Of a DNA stretch of 64,000 nt, positions 53,606 to 62,542 are shown one piece after another; position 1 is the first letter of the stretch, and each line of letters opens with the position of its first letter. A model generated the notes under the pieces. It was not told the origin of the DNA. It worked only from the letters and a program-made list of their open reading frames with translations, and did no database searches. Origin of the DNA: Lysobacteraceae bacterium (lineage in GTDB: Bacteria; Pseudomonadota; Gammaproteobacteria; Xanthomonadales; Rhodanobacteraceae). Made by a program: the position numbers and the translations under genes. The DNA lies in the NCBI GenBank assembly GCA_004143945.1, contig SEHB01000006.1:1-64000 (forward strand). Direction: 5' to 3'.

Positions 53606-54736
53606 ATGCCCGCCTACCGCAATCCGATGATCCATCACCTCGTGCTGGCTACCGCCGGACTGCTGTCGGGCACTGCCGCCGCGGCCGATGGCGTGGTCGG
53701 ACCCGGCAACTGCAACGAGGCCGGGTTCGATGCGGTACTCGCCACGGTGGATGGCAGCGGCGGCGGCACGATCACGTTCAACTGCGGCGCGGCGACGATC
53801 GCGATCAGCGGACGCAAGCAGATCGCGAATCGCGTCACCATCGACGGCGGCGGCACGATCACGCTCGATGGCGGCAATGGTTCCGCGTTCATCCAGGTGT
53901 ATGCGAGCGCCGAAGTGGTCCTGAAGCGCCTGACCCTGGCCCACGGCGTCTTCAATGCCGCGCATGCGCTCGAGAACTTCGGCACGCTCTCGCTCGATCG
54001 CGTGCGCATGCTCGACAATGTCTCGAGCGAATCACCGGTGATGAACTACGGATCGCTCAGCGTCCGCCGCAGCACCTTCAGCGGCAACGCGGCCACCTCG
54101 GCCACGCTCGGCGACGGCGGTGCGATCGCGAACCAGGGCGGCGAACTGCGCGTGATGGGCAGCACGTTCACGGGCAATGATGCGGGCCACCATGGCGGCG
54201 CGATCTTCAGCACCGGGTCGATGACGATCTCGAATTCGACCTTCACCGGGAACGACGCGGCTGCCGGCGCAGGCGTCTACCAGACCGACTCCGGCGATGC
54301 GACGCTCACGCACGTGACGATCGTGTCCAACAATGCGACGCAGTACGGCGGCGGCGTCTACAACGAGGGCAGTTCCGGCACCTCGACGCTCACGATCGGG
54401 CGCTCGATCATCAGCCAGAACACCAACGGCAACTGCGACGGCGTGCTGCAGTCGGCGGGCTACAACCTGTGGTCGGGCAGCACCAATTGCGCGCTGTCGG
54501 GTCCGGGCGACATGCAGGCGAGCCTGCCGATCGGCGCGCTCGCGAACAACGGCGGCCCGACGTCGACGATGCTGCCGCTCGCGGGCAGCGCCGCGATCAA
54601 CCACGTGCCGAACGGCCAGTGCGTGGTGCCGCTCGACCAGCGCGATGCAAGCCGTCCGAGCGGCGCCGGCTGCGACAGCGGCGCGGTCGAGGTCGGCGGT
54701 GTCCTCGACCTGATCTTCTTCGACGCGTTCGACTGA
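53606..54736 (+). CDS. secreted right-handed parallel beta-helix protein
   Basis: 376 residues. The signal peptide ends near GTAAAADG. A polymorphic-outer-membrane-protein-like beta-helix follows, with repeated rungs such as RRSTFSGNAA, MGSTFTGNDAGHHGGAIFS, ISNSTFTGNDAAAGAGVY and GGGVYNEGSSG. Then comes the terminal block LANNGGPTSTMLPLAGSAAI and DQRDASRPSGAGCDSGAVE. The last residues are LIFFDAFD, a variant of the secreted-protein tag. GGAG precedes the ATG. Function unknown; surface or extracellular location inferred. Confidence 0.82.
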   Translation: MPAYRNPMIHHLVLATAGLLSGTAAAADGVVGPGNCNEAGFDAVLATVDGSGGGTITFNCGAATIAISGRKQIANRVTIDGGGTITLDGGNGSAFIQVYASAEVVLKRLTLAHGVFNAAHALENFGTLSLDRVRMLDNVSSESPVMNYGSLSVRRSTFSGNAATSATLGDGGAIANQGGELRVMGSTFTGNDAGHHGGAIFSTGSMTISNSTFTGNDAAAGAGVYQTDSGDATLTHVTIVSNNATQYGGGVYNEGSSGTSTLTIGRSIISQNTNGNCDGVLQSAGYNLWSGSTNCALSGPGDMQASLPIGALANNGGPTSTMLPLAGSAAINHVPNGQCVVPLDQRDASRPSGAGCDSGAVEVGGVLDLIFFDAFD

Positions 54737-54936
54737 CCTGCGCGTTCGGACGAACTTCATCGCGGCCCTGGCCGCTCCGGCGTCGCGATCGCCGCGCGGA
54801 GCGATGCCGTCGCTGCCGCCGCTGGCCGCTTCGCGGCTTGCGGCGCTCGCGCATCGCGACGCTTGCATGGATCCGCATTAAACCCTCGGCTGCGGGCCCG
54901 CATCCCATGCGAAAGCCTGCCACCGGAGGAACGCCC

Positions 54937-55776
54937 ATGCTTCGCACGATCCTGCTGCTGCCACTCGCACTGGCGCCGCTTGCGGCGCTTGCCGACGGCT
55001 GCGGACACACCGCCGAGCGCACCCTCGACATCGATGCGGCGGGCGTCTCGACGCTGCATGTCGACGCCGCGGCAGGCGAACTCGACATCCGTGCGGTGCC
55101 GGGGCTCGCGCGCATCGAGGTGCGCGGGCGCGCCTGCCACAGCGAGGAGGAAGGGCTCGCTGGCATCCAGTTGCGGCAGGAACGCACCGGCACGGACGTG
55201 CGCGTGAGCGCGATCATCCCCGACCCGGGCTCGCGCTGGGGCCTGTTCGGCGACTCGCATGCGTACATGGACCTGCGCGTGCGCATGCCCGACGGGATCC
55301 GGCTGGTGTTGCGCGATTCGTCGGGCGACGTACGCGTCGAAGGCCTGCGCGCCGGCCTCGATCTCACCGACAGCTCGGGCGACATCGAGCTGCGCGACAT
55401 CGGCGGCGGCATCGAAGTCGCCGACAGCTCGGGCGACATCGAGGCGCGCACGATTGCCGGCGACTTCACGGTTCGCTCCGACAGTTCCGGCGACATCGAC
55501 ATCGCGGGCGTCGAAGGCAACGTGCGCGTGCGCGACGACAGCTCGGGCGACGTCGACATCCGCGACGTCACCGGCGATGCCGAAGTCGGGCGCGACAGTT
55601 CCGGCAGCATCACGTTCGACACGATCGGCGGCAGCGCGAAGGTCGGGGCGGACGGCTCCGGCGACGTCCGCGCGAGCAAGGTGCGCGGTGACTTCACGGT
55701 CGAGCGCAAGGCGAATGCAGACGGCATCCGCCATCGCGACGTCGGAGGTCGCGTGAACCTGCCGCAGTCCGACTGA
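54937..55776 (+). CDS. exported DUF4097-type beta-solenoid protein with DSSGD repeats
   Basis: 279 residues. Signal peptide MLRTILLLPLALAPLAALA, then a Cys-containing beta segment (ERTLDIDAAGVSTLHVDAAA). Seven tandem 18-19-residue rungs each begin D[SG]SG[DS] (DSSGDVRVEGLRAG, DSSGDIELRDIGGG and so on), ending in RHRDVGGRVNLP. This is the DUF4097 adhesin-like/beta-solenoid pattern. A strong GGAGGA ribosome site lies 7 nt before the ATG. A related lipoprotein lies at 58.8-59.6 kb on the other strand. Function unknown. Confidence 0.8.
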   Translation: MLRTILLLPLALAPLAALADGCGHTAERTLDIDAAGVSTLHVDAAAGELDIRAVPGLARIEVRGRACHSEEEGLAGIQLRQERTGTDVRVSAIIPDPGSRWGLFGDSHAYMDLRVRMPDGIRLVLRDSSGDVRVEGLRAGLDLTDSSGDIELRDIGGGIEVADSSGDIEARTIAGDFTVRSDSSGDIDIAGVEGNVRVRDDSSGDVDIRDVTGDAEVGRDSSGSITFDTIGGSAKVGADGSGDVRASKVRGDFTVERKANADGIRHRDVGGRVNLPQSD

Positions 55777-55792
55777 CCGCCGGACCGGCCCG

Positions 55793-55825
55793 CCTTCCTT
55801 CCCCCGCGTCGCGGGGGAAGGAAGG
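55793..55825. terminator. long perfect hairpin between convergent genes
   Basis: A 15-bp perfect stem CCTTCCTTCCCCCGC / GCGGGGGAAGGAAGG with a 3-nt loop sits between the DUF4097 stop and the convergent gene's stop. It has no T-run on either side, so termination is inferred from position and stability. Confidence 0.5.
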
Positions 55826-55832
55826 CCTTCGG

Positions 55833-58748
55833 TCAGGGCGCGGCTTCGAAGCCGTCCGCGAAGATCGTGTCGTCCGCGAGGTCGGCGCAGCCGGCCACGC
55901 GGATGTCGTCGATGTACCAGCCTTCACGCGGGTTCGTGCTGTTGCTGGCGAGCCGGAAGCGGAACTGCGCATCATGGCCCGCGTAGCCTGACAGGTCGAC
56001 GATCACCGGCGCGTGCGCGCTGGCCAGGCCGCACCAGGCGGGATTGCCCGCGAGCGGATTGCCGCTGCCGCCCGCGATCGTGCCGTTGTAGGCACCGACC
56101 AGCATCTGCGCGGCCGGCACCTGGTTCCAGACGCCGCCGTCGACCGAGACTTCGAGGATGCCGCCGTCCTGGCAGGTCGCGCCGCTTCCGCTCGTGCTGC
56201 CTTCGATCAGCGGCCAGTGGCTGAACTGCAGGTTGAGTCCGCTCAGCGTGTCCGGAATCGCGATGATTGGCGAGACCAGCCGCTGGTCGGAGACCGACGA
56301 GGGATCGCTCGCCTTCCACGACGATACCGGGCTGTTCGGGCGCGCGGTCGAGATCGTCCAGCTGTCGGTGCCGACTGCGGCCTCGTGCGTCCAGCCGTTC
56401 GCGCCCGATTCCACGTCGTCCTCGAACAGCGCCTGCGTCGTCGTGCCGACGCTGCACTGCCCGGGTCCGGCCTGGGTGATGAAGCTCGCGACCGTGCTCT
56501 GCGTGTCGCCGCATTCATTGCTGGCGGTCACGCGCCACCAGAGTTCGGTGTTGAGCGGCAGCGCCGCGGTCGGCTGGAAGTCCGTCGTCGTCACGACCTG
56601 CGAAAGGATCACGTTGCTGAACGCCGCGTCGGTCGCGATCTCGATCAGGTAGTCCGTGGCCTGCGTCGCCGCGGTCCAGCTGAACATCGGTTGCGCGGGC
56701 ACGCTGTGGGCGCCATCCGGCGGCGCGAGCAGGGTTGCCGCACCGGTCACCGCGGTCGCGACCGCGACCTGCAGTTCGACATCGCGATCGATGCCGGCTG
56801 CGCTGCCGCGCAGGATCAGCGCGTTCGTGCCCGGCATCGCGGTGTTGTCGACGAACAGGCTCGCGACCGTGCTGCCGGGTGGCGACACCGGGTCGACGCT
56901 GTAGCTGCCGCTGAATCCGGCCGGAAGGCCCGGAACGAAGCTCATGTCGACCGGGTCGGTGAATCCGTTGCGCGCCTCGAGCTGCAGCGTGACCGGCGCG
57001 AGGGCGACCGGCGAGGGCGTCATCGCGCAGACGCCCTGCGAAAGGTTGTCCCCGACCATCGTGAACGTCGGCGTGCCGCAGCTGTCGAAGCGGAACGCCG
57101 CGACGCGGTTGCGCCAGCTGCCGCCGGGCGGCATGTACATGCCCGCGAACCAGAACGTGCAGCCGTCGACGGGGTCCACGCCCATGCCGAAGTAGTCGCC
57201 CCAGCGGTCGGCACCGGTCTGCGCGCTCCCGCCGTTGACCAGCGTGGTTTCGGCGGTCGACATCACGCCCGCGGGGTCGGTCGCCTCGCGACCCACGTAG
57301 CGCAGGCCCGCGAACACGCCGGGATCGCGCGCGACGCTGTAGCCCATCGCGATGTTGCCCGATTCGTCCATGCCGATCGCGGCCATCCAGCGGCTGATCT
57401 GGCCACCCGCATCGGCCGGCGCATAGGTGCCCTGCTGGTGCATGACCCACGGATTCGCGGGCCCGCCCGTGCGCCGGAGCTCGAACCAGCGCACGCCGGC
57501 GATGTTGTTGGTGGTGTCGTCGGGCAGGCGCGTGACGTGGTTGCCGACCAGCACTTCGTAATCGCCGAGGTTGCGGTAGTGCACGGGCACCATCGGCACT
57601 TCGAACAGCGGATCGAGCAGTTGCGAGGTGCCGGGCTGGTGGATCGCGCCGAAACCGCCGGGCACGCTGAACAGCGAGTTCCATTCGGCCTCCGCGACCG
57701 AGACCGGACCCGCGAGCACGGTGTTCGCCGGCGTCGTGAAATCCACCGTCAGCGTGAACAGCTGCAGGAAATCCTGGCTCGGATCGTTCGAGGCCGGATA
57801 GTTGCGTTCGTCGTCGTTGCTGCGGATGAAGATGCCCGGCGCGCCCGCGGGCGGCGGCGTCGCGCCGAACACGGACACCGGCGGCGTCATCTCGAAACCG
57901 AGCCCGGGCAGGCCCGGCACCGCCTTGCGCTGCAGCGTCGCGCTCTGGCCCGCGAGCATGCGCGTGCGGTCGATCGCATAGACCGCAGGGCCTTCGTTCG
58001 CGCCGATGTAGTACGCGTCGGACCAGACGCCGTACTTCGGATAATCCGGGAAGCCCGGCGTGTTGAACGCGTAGCGCGTCCACGTCGTGGCGACCGGGTC
58101 GTCGCCCGAACTCAGGTACGTGCAGAGCGTGTTGCTCGCGCCGGAAAACTCGGTGAACAGCCAGCGTTGCGCAAGCGGGTCGAACAGCACGACGCCGTCG
58201 CCGAGACCGCTCGCGCACGCACCGCCGCTGCCGAGGCCGTCCATGCTGAACGGTCCGGCGACAAGCGTGCCGTCGGTGCTGTCGTAGATCCGCAGCAGGG
58301 CGCCGCCACTGCCGTTGTAGACCTCGACGAAGAAGCCGCCGCCCGCGTCGCCGCTGATGTCGGGCGGAAACACGCCCGAGAACGAGGCGCCGTCCTGGTT
58401 CACGAGCGGCGTGGTGAAGCCACCGCCGCGATCGCCGGGTCCGTGCGCGCGCTGCAGTTGCACGAGTACGTCCATGCCCTCGACGACGGGGTTGGCGGGC
58501 TCGGGCCGATTGCGCTGCAGTTCCTCCTCGCCGTGGAACTGGCGCGGGATCTCGCGCACCGGATCGCCCGGGCGCCACGTCGGCACCACCGGTCGCGTGC
58601 GTGCGTCGAGGAAGAACGCATCGGGCACCGCCGGCGGGCTCACGTAGTCGGCGCCCCGCGACAGCGGCACGTCGGCGGACGGCGCGGCGAACGCGACGCC
58701 GCAGGCAACGAGGAAACCGGGGACGACCAGCTTGCGGACGGTCTGCAT
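55833..58748 (-). CDS. large secreted protein with Fn3-like and MAM-like domains
   Basis: 971 residues. The signal peptide ends near VAFAAPS. The N-terminal 570 residues look like a propeller or WD-type region with motifs such as FSGVFPPDISGDAGGG, DPLAQRWLFTEFS, PKYGVWSDAYYIGANEG and RWGDYFGMGVDPVDGCTFW. An Ig/Fn3-like pair follows (LLAPPDGAHSVPAQPMFSW). A MAM/immune-inhibitor-A-like jellyroll comes next (EDDVESGANGWTHEA..., ending GWYIDDIRVAGC). The tail is DDTIFADGFEAAP, carrying the shared secretion tag. No catalytic motif recognised. It is upstream of nothing in an operon: the lipoprotein gene behind it has its own 62-nt spacer. Confidence 0.8.
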   Translation of the reverse strand: MQTVRKLVVPGFLVACGVAFAAPSADVPLSRGADYVSPPAVPDAFFLDARTRPVVPTWRPGDPVREIPRQFHGEEELQRNRPEPANPVVEGMDVLVQLQRAHGPGDRGGGFTTPLVNQDGASFSGVFPPDISGDAGGGFFVEVYNGSGGALLRIYDSTDGTLVAGPFSMDGLGSGGACASGLGDGVVLFDPLAQRWLFTEFSGASNTLCTYLSSGDDPVATTWTRYAFNTPGFPDYPKYGVWSDAYYIGANEGPAVYAIDRTRMLAGQSATLQRKAVPGLPGLGFEMTPPVSVFGATPPPAGAPGIFIRSNDDERNYPASNDPSQDFLQLFTLTVDFTTPANTVLAGPVSVAEAEWNSLFSVPGGFGAIHQPGTSQLLDPLFEVPMVPVHYRNLGDYEVLVGNHVTRLPDDTTNNIAGVRWFELRRTGGPANPWVMHQQGTYAPADAGGQISRWMAAIGMDESGNIAMGYSVARDPGVFAGLRYVGREATDPAGVMSTAETTLVNGGSAQTGADRWGDYFGMGVDPVDGCTFWFAGMYMPPGGSWRNRVAAFRFDSCGTPTFTMVGDNLSQGVCAMTPSPVALAPVTLQLEARNGFTDPVDMSFVPGLPAGFSGSYSVDPVSPPGSTVASLFVDNTAMPGTNALILRGSAAGIDRDVELQVAVATAVTGAATLLAPPDGAHSVPAQPMFSWTAATQATDYLIEIATDAAFSNVILSQVVTTTDFQPTAALPLNTELWWRVTASNECGDTQSTVASFITQAGPGQCSVGTTTQALFEDDVESGANGWTHEAAVGTDSWTISTARPNSPVSSWKASDPSSVSDQRLVSPIIAIPDTLSGLNLQFSHWPLIEGSTSGSGATCQDGGILEVSVDGGVWNQVPAAQMLVGAYNGTIAGGSGNPLAGNPAWCGLASAHAPVIVDLSGYAGHDAQFRFRLASNSTNPREGWYIDDIRVAGCADLADDTIFADGFEAAP

Positions 58749-58810
58749 CGGGCGACTCCTGCACTCGGAAGAGCGGGAAGGACGCTGCCGGCGCCGGCCT
58801 TTCGGCCTGC

Positions 58811-59641
58811 TCAGTCCTCGTCCTCGGGTAGCTGCGTATGCTGCGCCGCTGGAATGAGCTGTTCAAGCACGATTTCGCCGCTGCGGCTGCGCACCTGCAG
58901 GATCGAGCCGCCGCGGCCGTAGCTCGCGTGCGCCGCCTGCTGGCCATCCGCCTGCGCATGGACGCTGAGCCCGAACCCGCTGCGCAGGCGTCCGCCGGTG
59001 CGGGCGTCGAGCGTGACGTCGCCGAACGTCGGCACCAGCACGACCGCGCGGCCGCTGTCGGTCTCGATCTCGCTGGTGCCGGTCCAGCGTTCACCCATGA
59101 GCATCGCGCGCACCTGGCCCGATCCACTGCGCACGACGAGACGCTGGCGCGAGGCGGCCTGGATCTCGCCGCTGCGCGAATGGGCTTCGACCGCGCCGTC
59201 GCGCTTCCGCGTCGCGATGCGGCCGGCGTCGGTCCGCAGCAGCAGCGCGACCTGCTTGGGGACGTACAGCGCGATGTCGGCGCGTCCCTGCGAAGTGTCC
59301 GGCCGCGCGCGGTCCAGCCCCTCGAGGTGCACCTCGACGTACAGCGTGTCGCCATCGATGCGCGATTCGAATCGCGCGCGTGCATGACGTGGCGCGAGGC
59401 GCTGCACGACCGCGTGCATGCCGACCTCGTGGCGCGCGTGGTCGCGCACGTTGATCTCGCCCCAGGGATTGTCGACCGCGACGCGCGCGACCTCGGGGCC
59501 GAGCGTGAACACGCGATCGATGCGCTCGAGCCGTGGCTCGCCCGCGGTGCCGTCCATGCGGGTCGGCGTCGAGGTGCACGCGCCGAGCGCGAGCGCGAAC
59601 GCGGTCGCCGCGATGCGGCTGCAATGGATGGTCGGTTGCAT
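58811..59641 (-). CDS. DUF4097-like lipoprotein
   Basis: 276 residues. The signal sequence has lipobox ALGAC (Cys near residue 22). The body is a beta-solenoid of short rungs with SG[ED][IV]-type turns (HSRSGEIQAAS, RSGSGQVRAM, EIETDSGRAVVL, LQVRSRSGEIVL), comparable to the DSSGD protein at 54.9-55.8 kb. Outer-membrane attachment is inferred. It lies upstream of the 971-residue secreted protein on the same strand (62-nt gap), so joint expression is possible. Confidence 0.72.
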   Translation of the reverse strand: MQPTIHCSRIAATAFALALGACTSTPTRMDGTAGEPRLERIDRVFTLGPEVARVAVDNPWGEINVRDHARHEVGMHAVVQRLAPRHARARFESRIDGDTLYVEVHLEGLDRARPDTSQGRADIALYVPKQVALLLRTDAGRIATRKRDGAVEAHSRSGEIQAASRQRLVVRSGSGQVRAMLMGERWTGTSEIETDSGRAVVLVPTFGDVTLDARTGGRLRSGFGLSVHAQADGQQAAHASYGRGGSILQVRSRSGEIVLEQLIPAAQHTQLPEDED

Positions 59642-59644
59642 GGC

Positions 59645-59983
59645 TTAGACCTTGAAGATCAGGAACGCGGCGACGACGATCAGCGCGAAGCCGAGCAGGT
59701 GGTTCCAGCGGATCGCCGCATCGAGGTAGGCGACCGAGAAGGCCGCGAACACGAGCAGCGTGACGATTTCCTGGATCGCCTTCAACTGCGCCGGCTCGTA
59801 TACCGCGTAGCCGTATCGGTTGGCCGGCACCTGCAGGCAGTACTCGAAGAACGCGATGCCCCAGCTGGCGACGATCACGATCCAGATCGGGCGATCGGTG
59901 AACTTCAGGTGCCCGTACCAGGCGAAGGTCATGAACACGTTCGAGCCGACCAGCAGCAGGATCGGCATCAGGTAGTTCCACAT
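59645..59983 (-). CDS. DUF486 / DMT-superfamily small membrane protein
   Basis: 112 residues, the normal DUF486 size. Four hydrophobic helices: LMPILLLVGSNVFMTFAWYG, IWIVIVASWGIAFFEYCLQ, QEIVTLLVFAAFSVAYL and HLLGFALIVVAAFLIFKV, with the conserved VPANRYG loop. A small drug/metabolite-transporter-like membrane protein of unknown substrate. It starts 75 nt after the end of the ABC permease gene. Confidence 0.88.
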   Translation of the reverse strand: MWNYLMPILLLVGSNVFMTFAWYGHLKFTDRPIWIVIVASWGIAFFEYCLQVPANRYGYAVYEPAQLKAIQEIVTLLVFAAFSVAYLDAAIRWNHLLGFALIVVAAFLIFKV

Positions 59984-60058
59984 CGGCGCGTACCCCGTCA
60001 GGTTCGGCGCGATGGTAGTGCGAGCGCACCCTGTGCGCGACCGCGGCGCTCCCGGCGA

Positions 60059-62542
60059 TCAACCCCTTCTCAACACCACCATCGGCGAGGTGCGCGCAAT
60101 CCGCAGCGTGCCGATCCAGCCGGCCAGCGCGACGAGCAGCGCGGCGCCCGCGACCAGTACGGCGAGCGGCACGATCGGAGGCGCGTAACCGGGCAGGTCG
60201 AACACGCTGCCCGCGAGCGTCTTGCCGATCGCGGCCGCGGCGACCACCGAGATCGCGCCCGAGAGCAGCCCGAGCGCGCCGAATTCGGCGAGTACAGCGA
60301 CCGCGAGCTGGCGGCCATGCGCGCCGAGCGTGCGCAGCAGCGCCGCTTCGAACCGCCGTTCGTCCGCGGTCGCGGCGAGCGCCGCGAGCAGCACGAGCAC
60401 GCCCGCGAGCAGGCTGAAGCCGAGCACCCACGAGACCGCGGCGCTGACGCGGCCGATGATGTCGCGCACGCGGTCCAGGATCGCGTTCAGATCGATCAGC
60501 GACAGGTTCGGCAGGTCGCGCGAGAGCGTGGCGAGGGCTTCGGAATGATCCCCGGCGAGATGGAAGCTCGCGATGTGGCTGTGGGGCAGCGATGCGCCGG
60601 TGCCGGGATCGAGCATGAGGAAGAAGTTCGCGCGGAACGCATCCCACTCGACCTTGCGCAGGCTCGTCACCTTCGCCTCGATCTCGCGCTCGCCGACGCC
60701 GATCGTCAGCGTGTCGCCGAGGCGGATCCCGTAGCGTTCGACCCAGACCTGTTCGACCGACGCCGACGGGCCCGTCGTGCCCGCGTCGAACCAGTGGCCT
60801 GCGGTGAGCTCGTTCGCTTCCGGCAGTGCCTCGCTCCAGCTCAGGCGGATCTCGCCCTGGCCGCGATCGGCCGCCTCGCGGCGTTCCTCGGGGTCCTGCA
60901 GCCGGGGTTCGGCGCCATTGACCGCGACGAGCTTGCCGACCGCGAGCGGCAGCAGGTTGAGGTTGCTCGCGCCGAGCGACTCCAGGCGCTGCCGCAGCGT
61001 GTCGCGCTGGTCGGTCTGCAGGTTCACGACGAACCAGTTCGGTGTCTCCGGCGGCAGGTCCGCGCGCCAGCGTTCGAGCAGCGAAGGGCCGACCACGCCG
61101 AGCAGTGCGAGCGCGGTCAGGCTCAGCGCGAGCGCGCCGGTCTGCAGCAAGGTGAGCGCGCGCCGTCGTGCGAGGTTGGCGAGTCCGAAGCGCAGCGCAC
61201 CGCGCAGGCGCGAGGCGCCGCGCCTGACCAGCGCGAGCAGGCCGAGGCCGAGCACGAACGTCGCGAGCGCGACGGCGGCGAAACCCAGCGCGAGCGTACC
61301 CGCGAGGCGCATGTTGCCCGCGCCGTAGAACACGAGCAGCGCGCCGACCACGAGTGGCAGCAGGTAGAGCACGTCGAAGCGTCGCACGCGCGTGCCGACA
61401 TCGCGCCGGAACACGCGCATCGGCTCGACGTCGCGCAGGCGCAGCAGCGGTGGCATCGCGAAGCCGAACAGCACCGCGAGGCCGACCGCGAACGCGGCCA
61501 GCGGCGGTCCCCACGGCAGCGGCGGCGCCGCGCCAGGCAGCAGGCCGCTCGCGAGGCCGAGCACGAGCTGCTGCAGGCCGAGGCCGAGCGCGAGGCCGAG
61601 CAGGCAGGCCGGCAGCGCGAGCAGCGCGAGCTCGAGCAGCAGCGCGACCAGGATCTCGCCGCGGCGCGCGCCGAGGCAGCGCAGCAGCGCGACCTCGCTG
61701 GTCTTGCGGCGCGCGAAGCGTTGCGCCGCGAGCGCGATCGCGACGCCCGACAGCAGTGCCGCGAGCAACGCCGCGAGGCGCAGGAAGCTTTCGCCGCGCT
61801 CGAACGCGCGGCGCAGGTTCTGCTGCGCCTGCTCGATCGTCGTGATGCGCGCGCCATCGGGCAGGCGCGCCTTCGCCCACGTCGCATAACCTTCGATCGC
61901 GCCCATGTCGCCGGCCAGCAGCAGGCGATGGCGTGCGCGGCTGCCGACGCCGAGCAGGCCGCTGGCCTCGGCATCGTCGATGTGCATGAGCACGCGCGGT
62001 GCGAGCCGGAACAGGTTGCCGTTGTCGGGCGCCTTGGTGATTTCCCCGGCGACGACGAGATCGCGGCCACCGATCTGGACGGTCGCGCCGATCGACACGC
62101 CGAGTGCGACCAGCGCACTGCGCTCGGCATAGACGTTGCCCGGCGGCGGCGCGTGCACCTCGCGCAGCGTGCCGGCGAGATCGCGGATCTCGAGCGTGCC
62201 GCGCAGCGGGAATGCCGCATCGCTCGCGCGCACGTCGGCGAGCTGGCTGCGGTCGCCCGCGAACAGCACGCTCGGGAACTCGGCCGATCGGTTGGTCGCG
62301 AGCCCGCGTCGTCCGGCTTCCGCGACTAATTCGGCCGGCAGCGGCTGGCTCGCGCCGAGCGCGAGGTCGCCGCCGATGAGTTCGGCCGCCGATGCGACCA
62401 GCGCGCGCTCGACGCGCGTGGCGAGCGTTGCCACGGCGGCGAGCGCGGCTACCGCGAGCACCAGCGCGAGCGCGAGCGTCGCGAGCTCGGCGTGCAGGAA
62501 CTCGCGGCGCAGGCTGCGCGCCGCGAACGCGAGCGGCCTCAT
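60059..62542 (-). CDS. ybbP: ABC transporter permease, YbbP/FtsX-like
   Basis: 827 residues. FtsX-type permease with ten or so membrane helices and two large periplasmic loops, the size of E. coli YbbP. N-terminal RRELLHAEL-type segment (LRREFLHAELATLALALVL), LRLAALLAALLSGVAIALAAQ, and the C-terminal MacB/FtsX core (SWVLGFSLLAGVLVLLAAL, LRTLGAHGRQLAVAVLAEFG). It works with the ATPase whose gene overlaps it by 4 nt. The pair may extract a lipid-linked or lipoprotein substrate; the substrate is unknown. Confidence 0.92.
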   Translation of the reverse strand: MRPLAFAARSLRREFLHAELATLALALVLAVAALAAVATLATRVERALVASAAELIGGDLALGASQPLPAELVAEAGRRGLATNRSAEFPSVLFAGDRSQLADVRASDAAFPLRGTLEIRDLAGTLREVHAPPPGNVYAERSALVALGVSIGATVQIGGRDLVVAGEITKAPDNGNLFRLAPRVLMHIDDAEASGLLGVGSRARHRLLLAGDMGAIEGYATWAKARLPDGARITTIEQAQQNLRRAFERGESFLRLAALLAALLSGVAIALAAQRFARRKTSEVALLRCLGARRGEILVALLLELALLALPACLLGLALGLGLQQLVLGLASGLLPGAAPPLPWGPPLAAFAVGLAVLFGFAMPPLLRLRDVEPMRVFRRDVGTRVRRFDVLYLLPLVVGALLVFYGAGNMRLAGTLALGFAAVALATFVLGLGLLALVRRGASRLRGALRFGLANLARRRALTLLQTGALALSLTALALLGVVGPSLLERWRADLPPETPNWFVVNLQTDQRDTLRQRLESLGASNLNLLPLAVGKLVAVNGAEPRLQDPEERREAADRGQGEIRLSWSEALPEANELTAGHWFDAGTTGPSASVEQVWVERYGIRLGDTLTIGVGEREIEAKVTSLRKVEWDAFRANFFLMLDPGTGASLPHSHIASFHLAGDHSEALATLSRDLPNLSLIDLNAILDRVRDIIGRVSAAVSWVLGFSLLAGVLVLLAALAATADERRFEAALLRTLGAHGRQLAVAVLAEFGALGLLSGAISVVAAAAIGKTLAGSVFDLPGYAPPIVPLAVLVAGAALLVALAGWIGTLRIARTSPMVVLRRG

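Noticed and set aside
56013-58922. A 969-codon plus-strand open frame
   Set aside because: It is the shadow of the 971-residue secreted protein on the minus strand, whose signal peptide, domains and tag are convincing.
58838-62329. A 1163-codon open frame on the plus strand rich in Arg, Glu, Ala and Gln
   Set aside because: It runs antisense across four well-supported minus-strand genes (DUF4097-like, DUF486, ybbP). Its composition is what the complement of GC-rich codons gives, and it has no recognisable domain.
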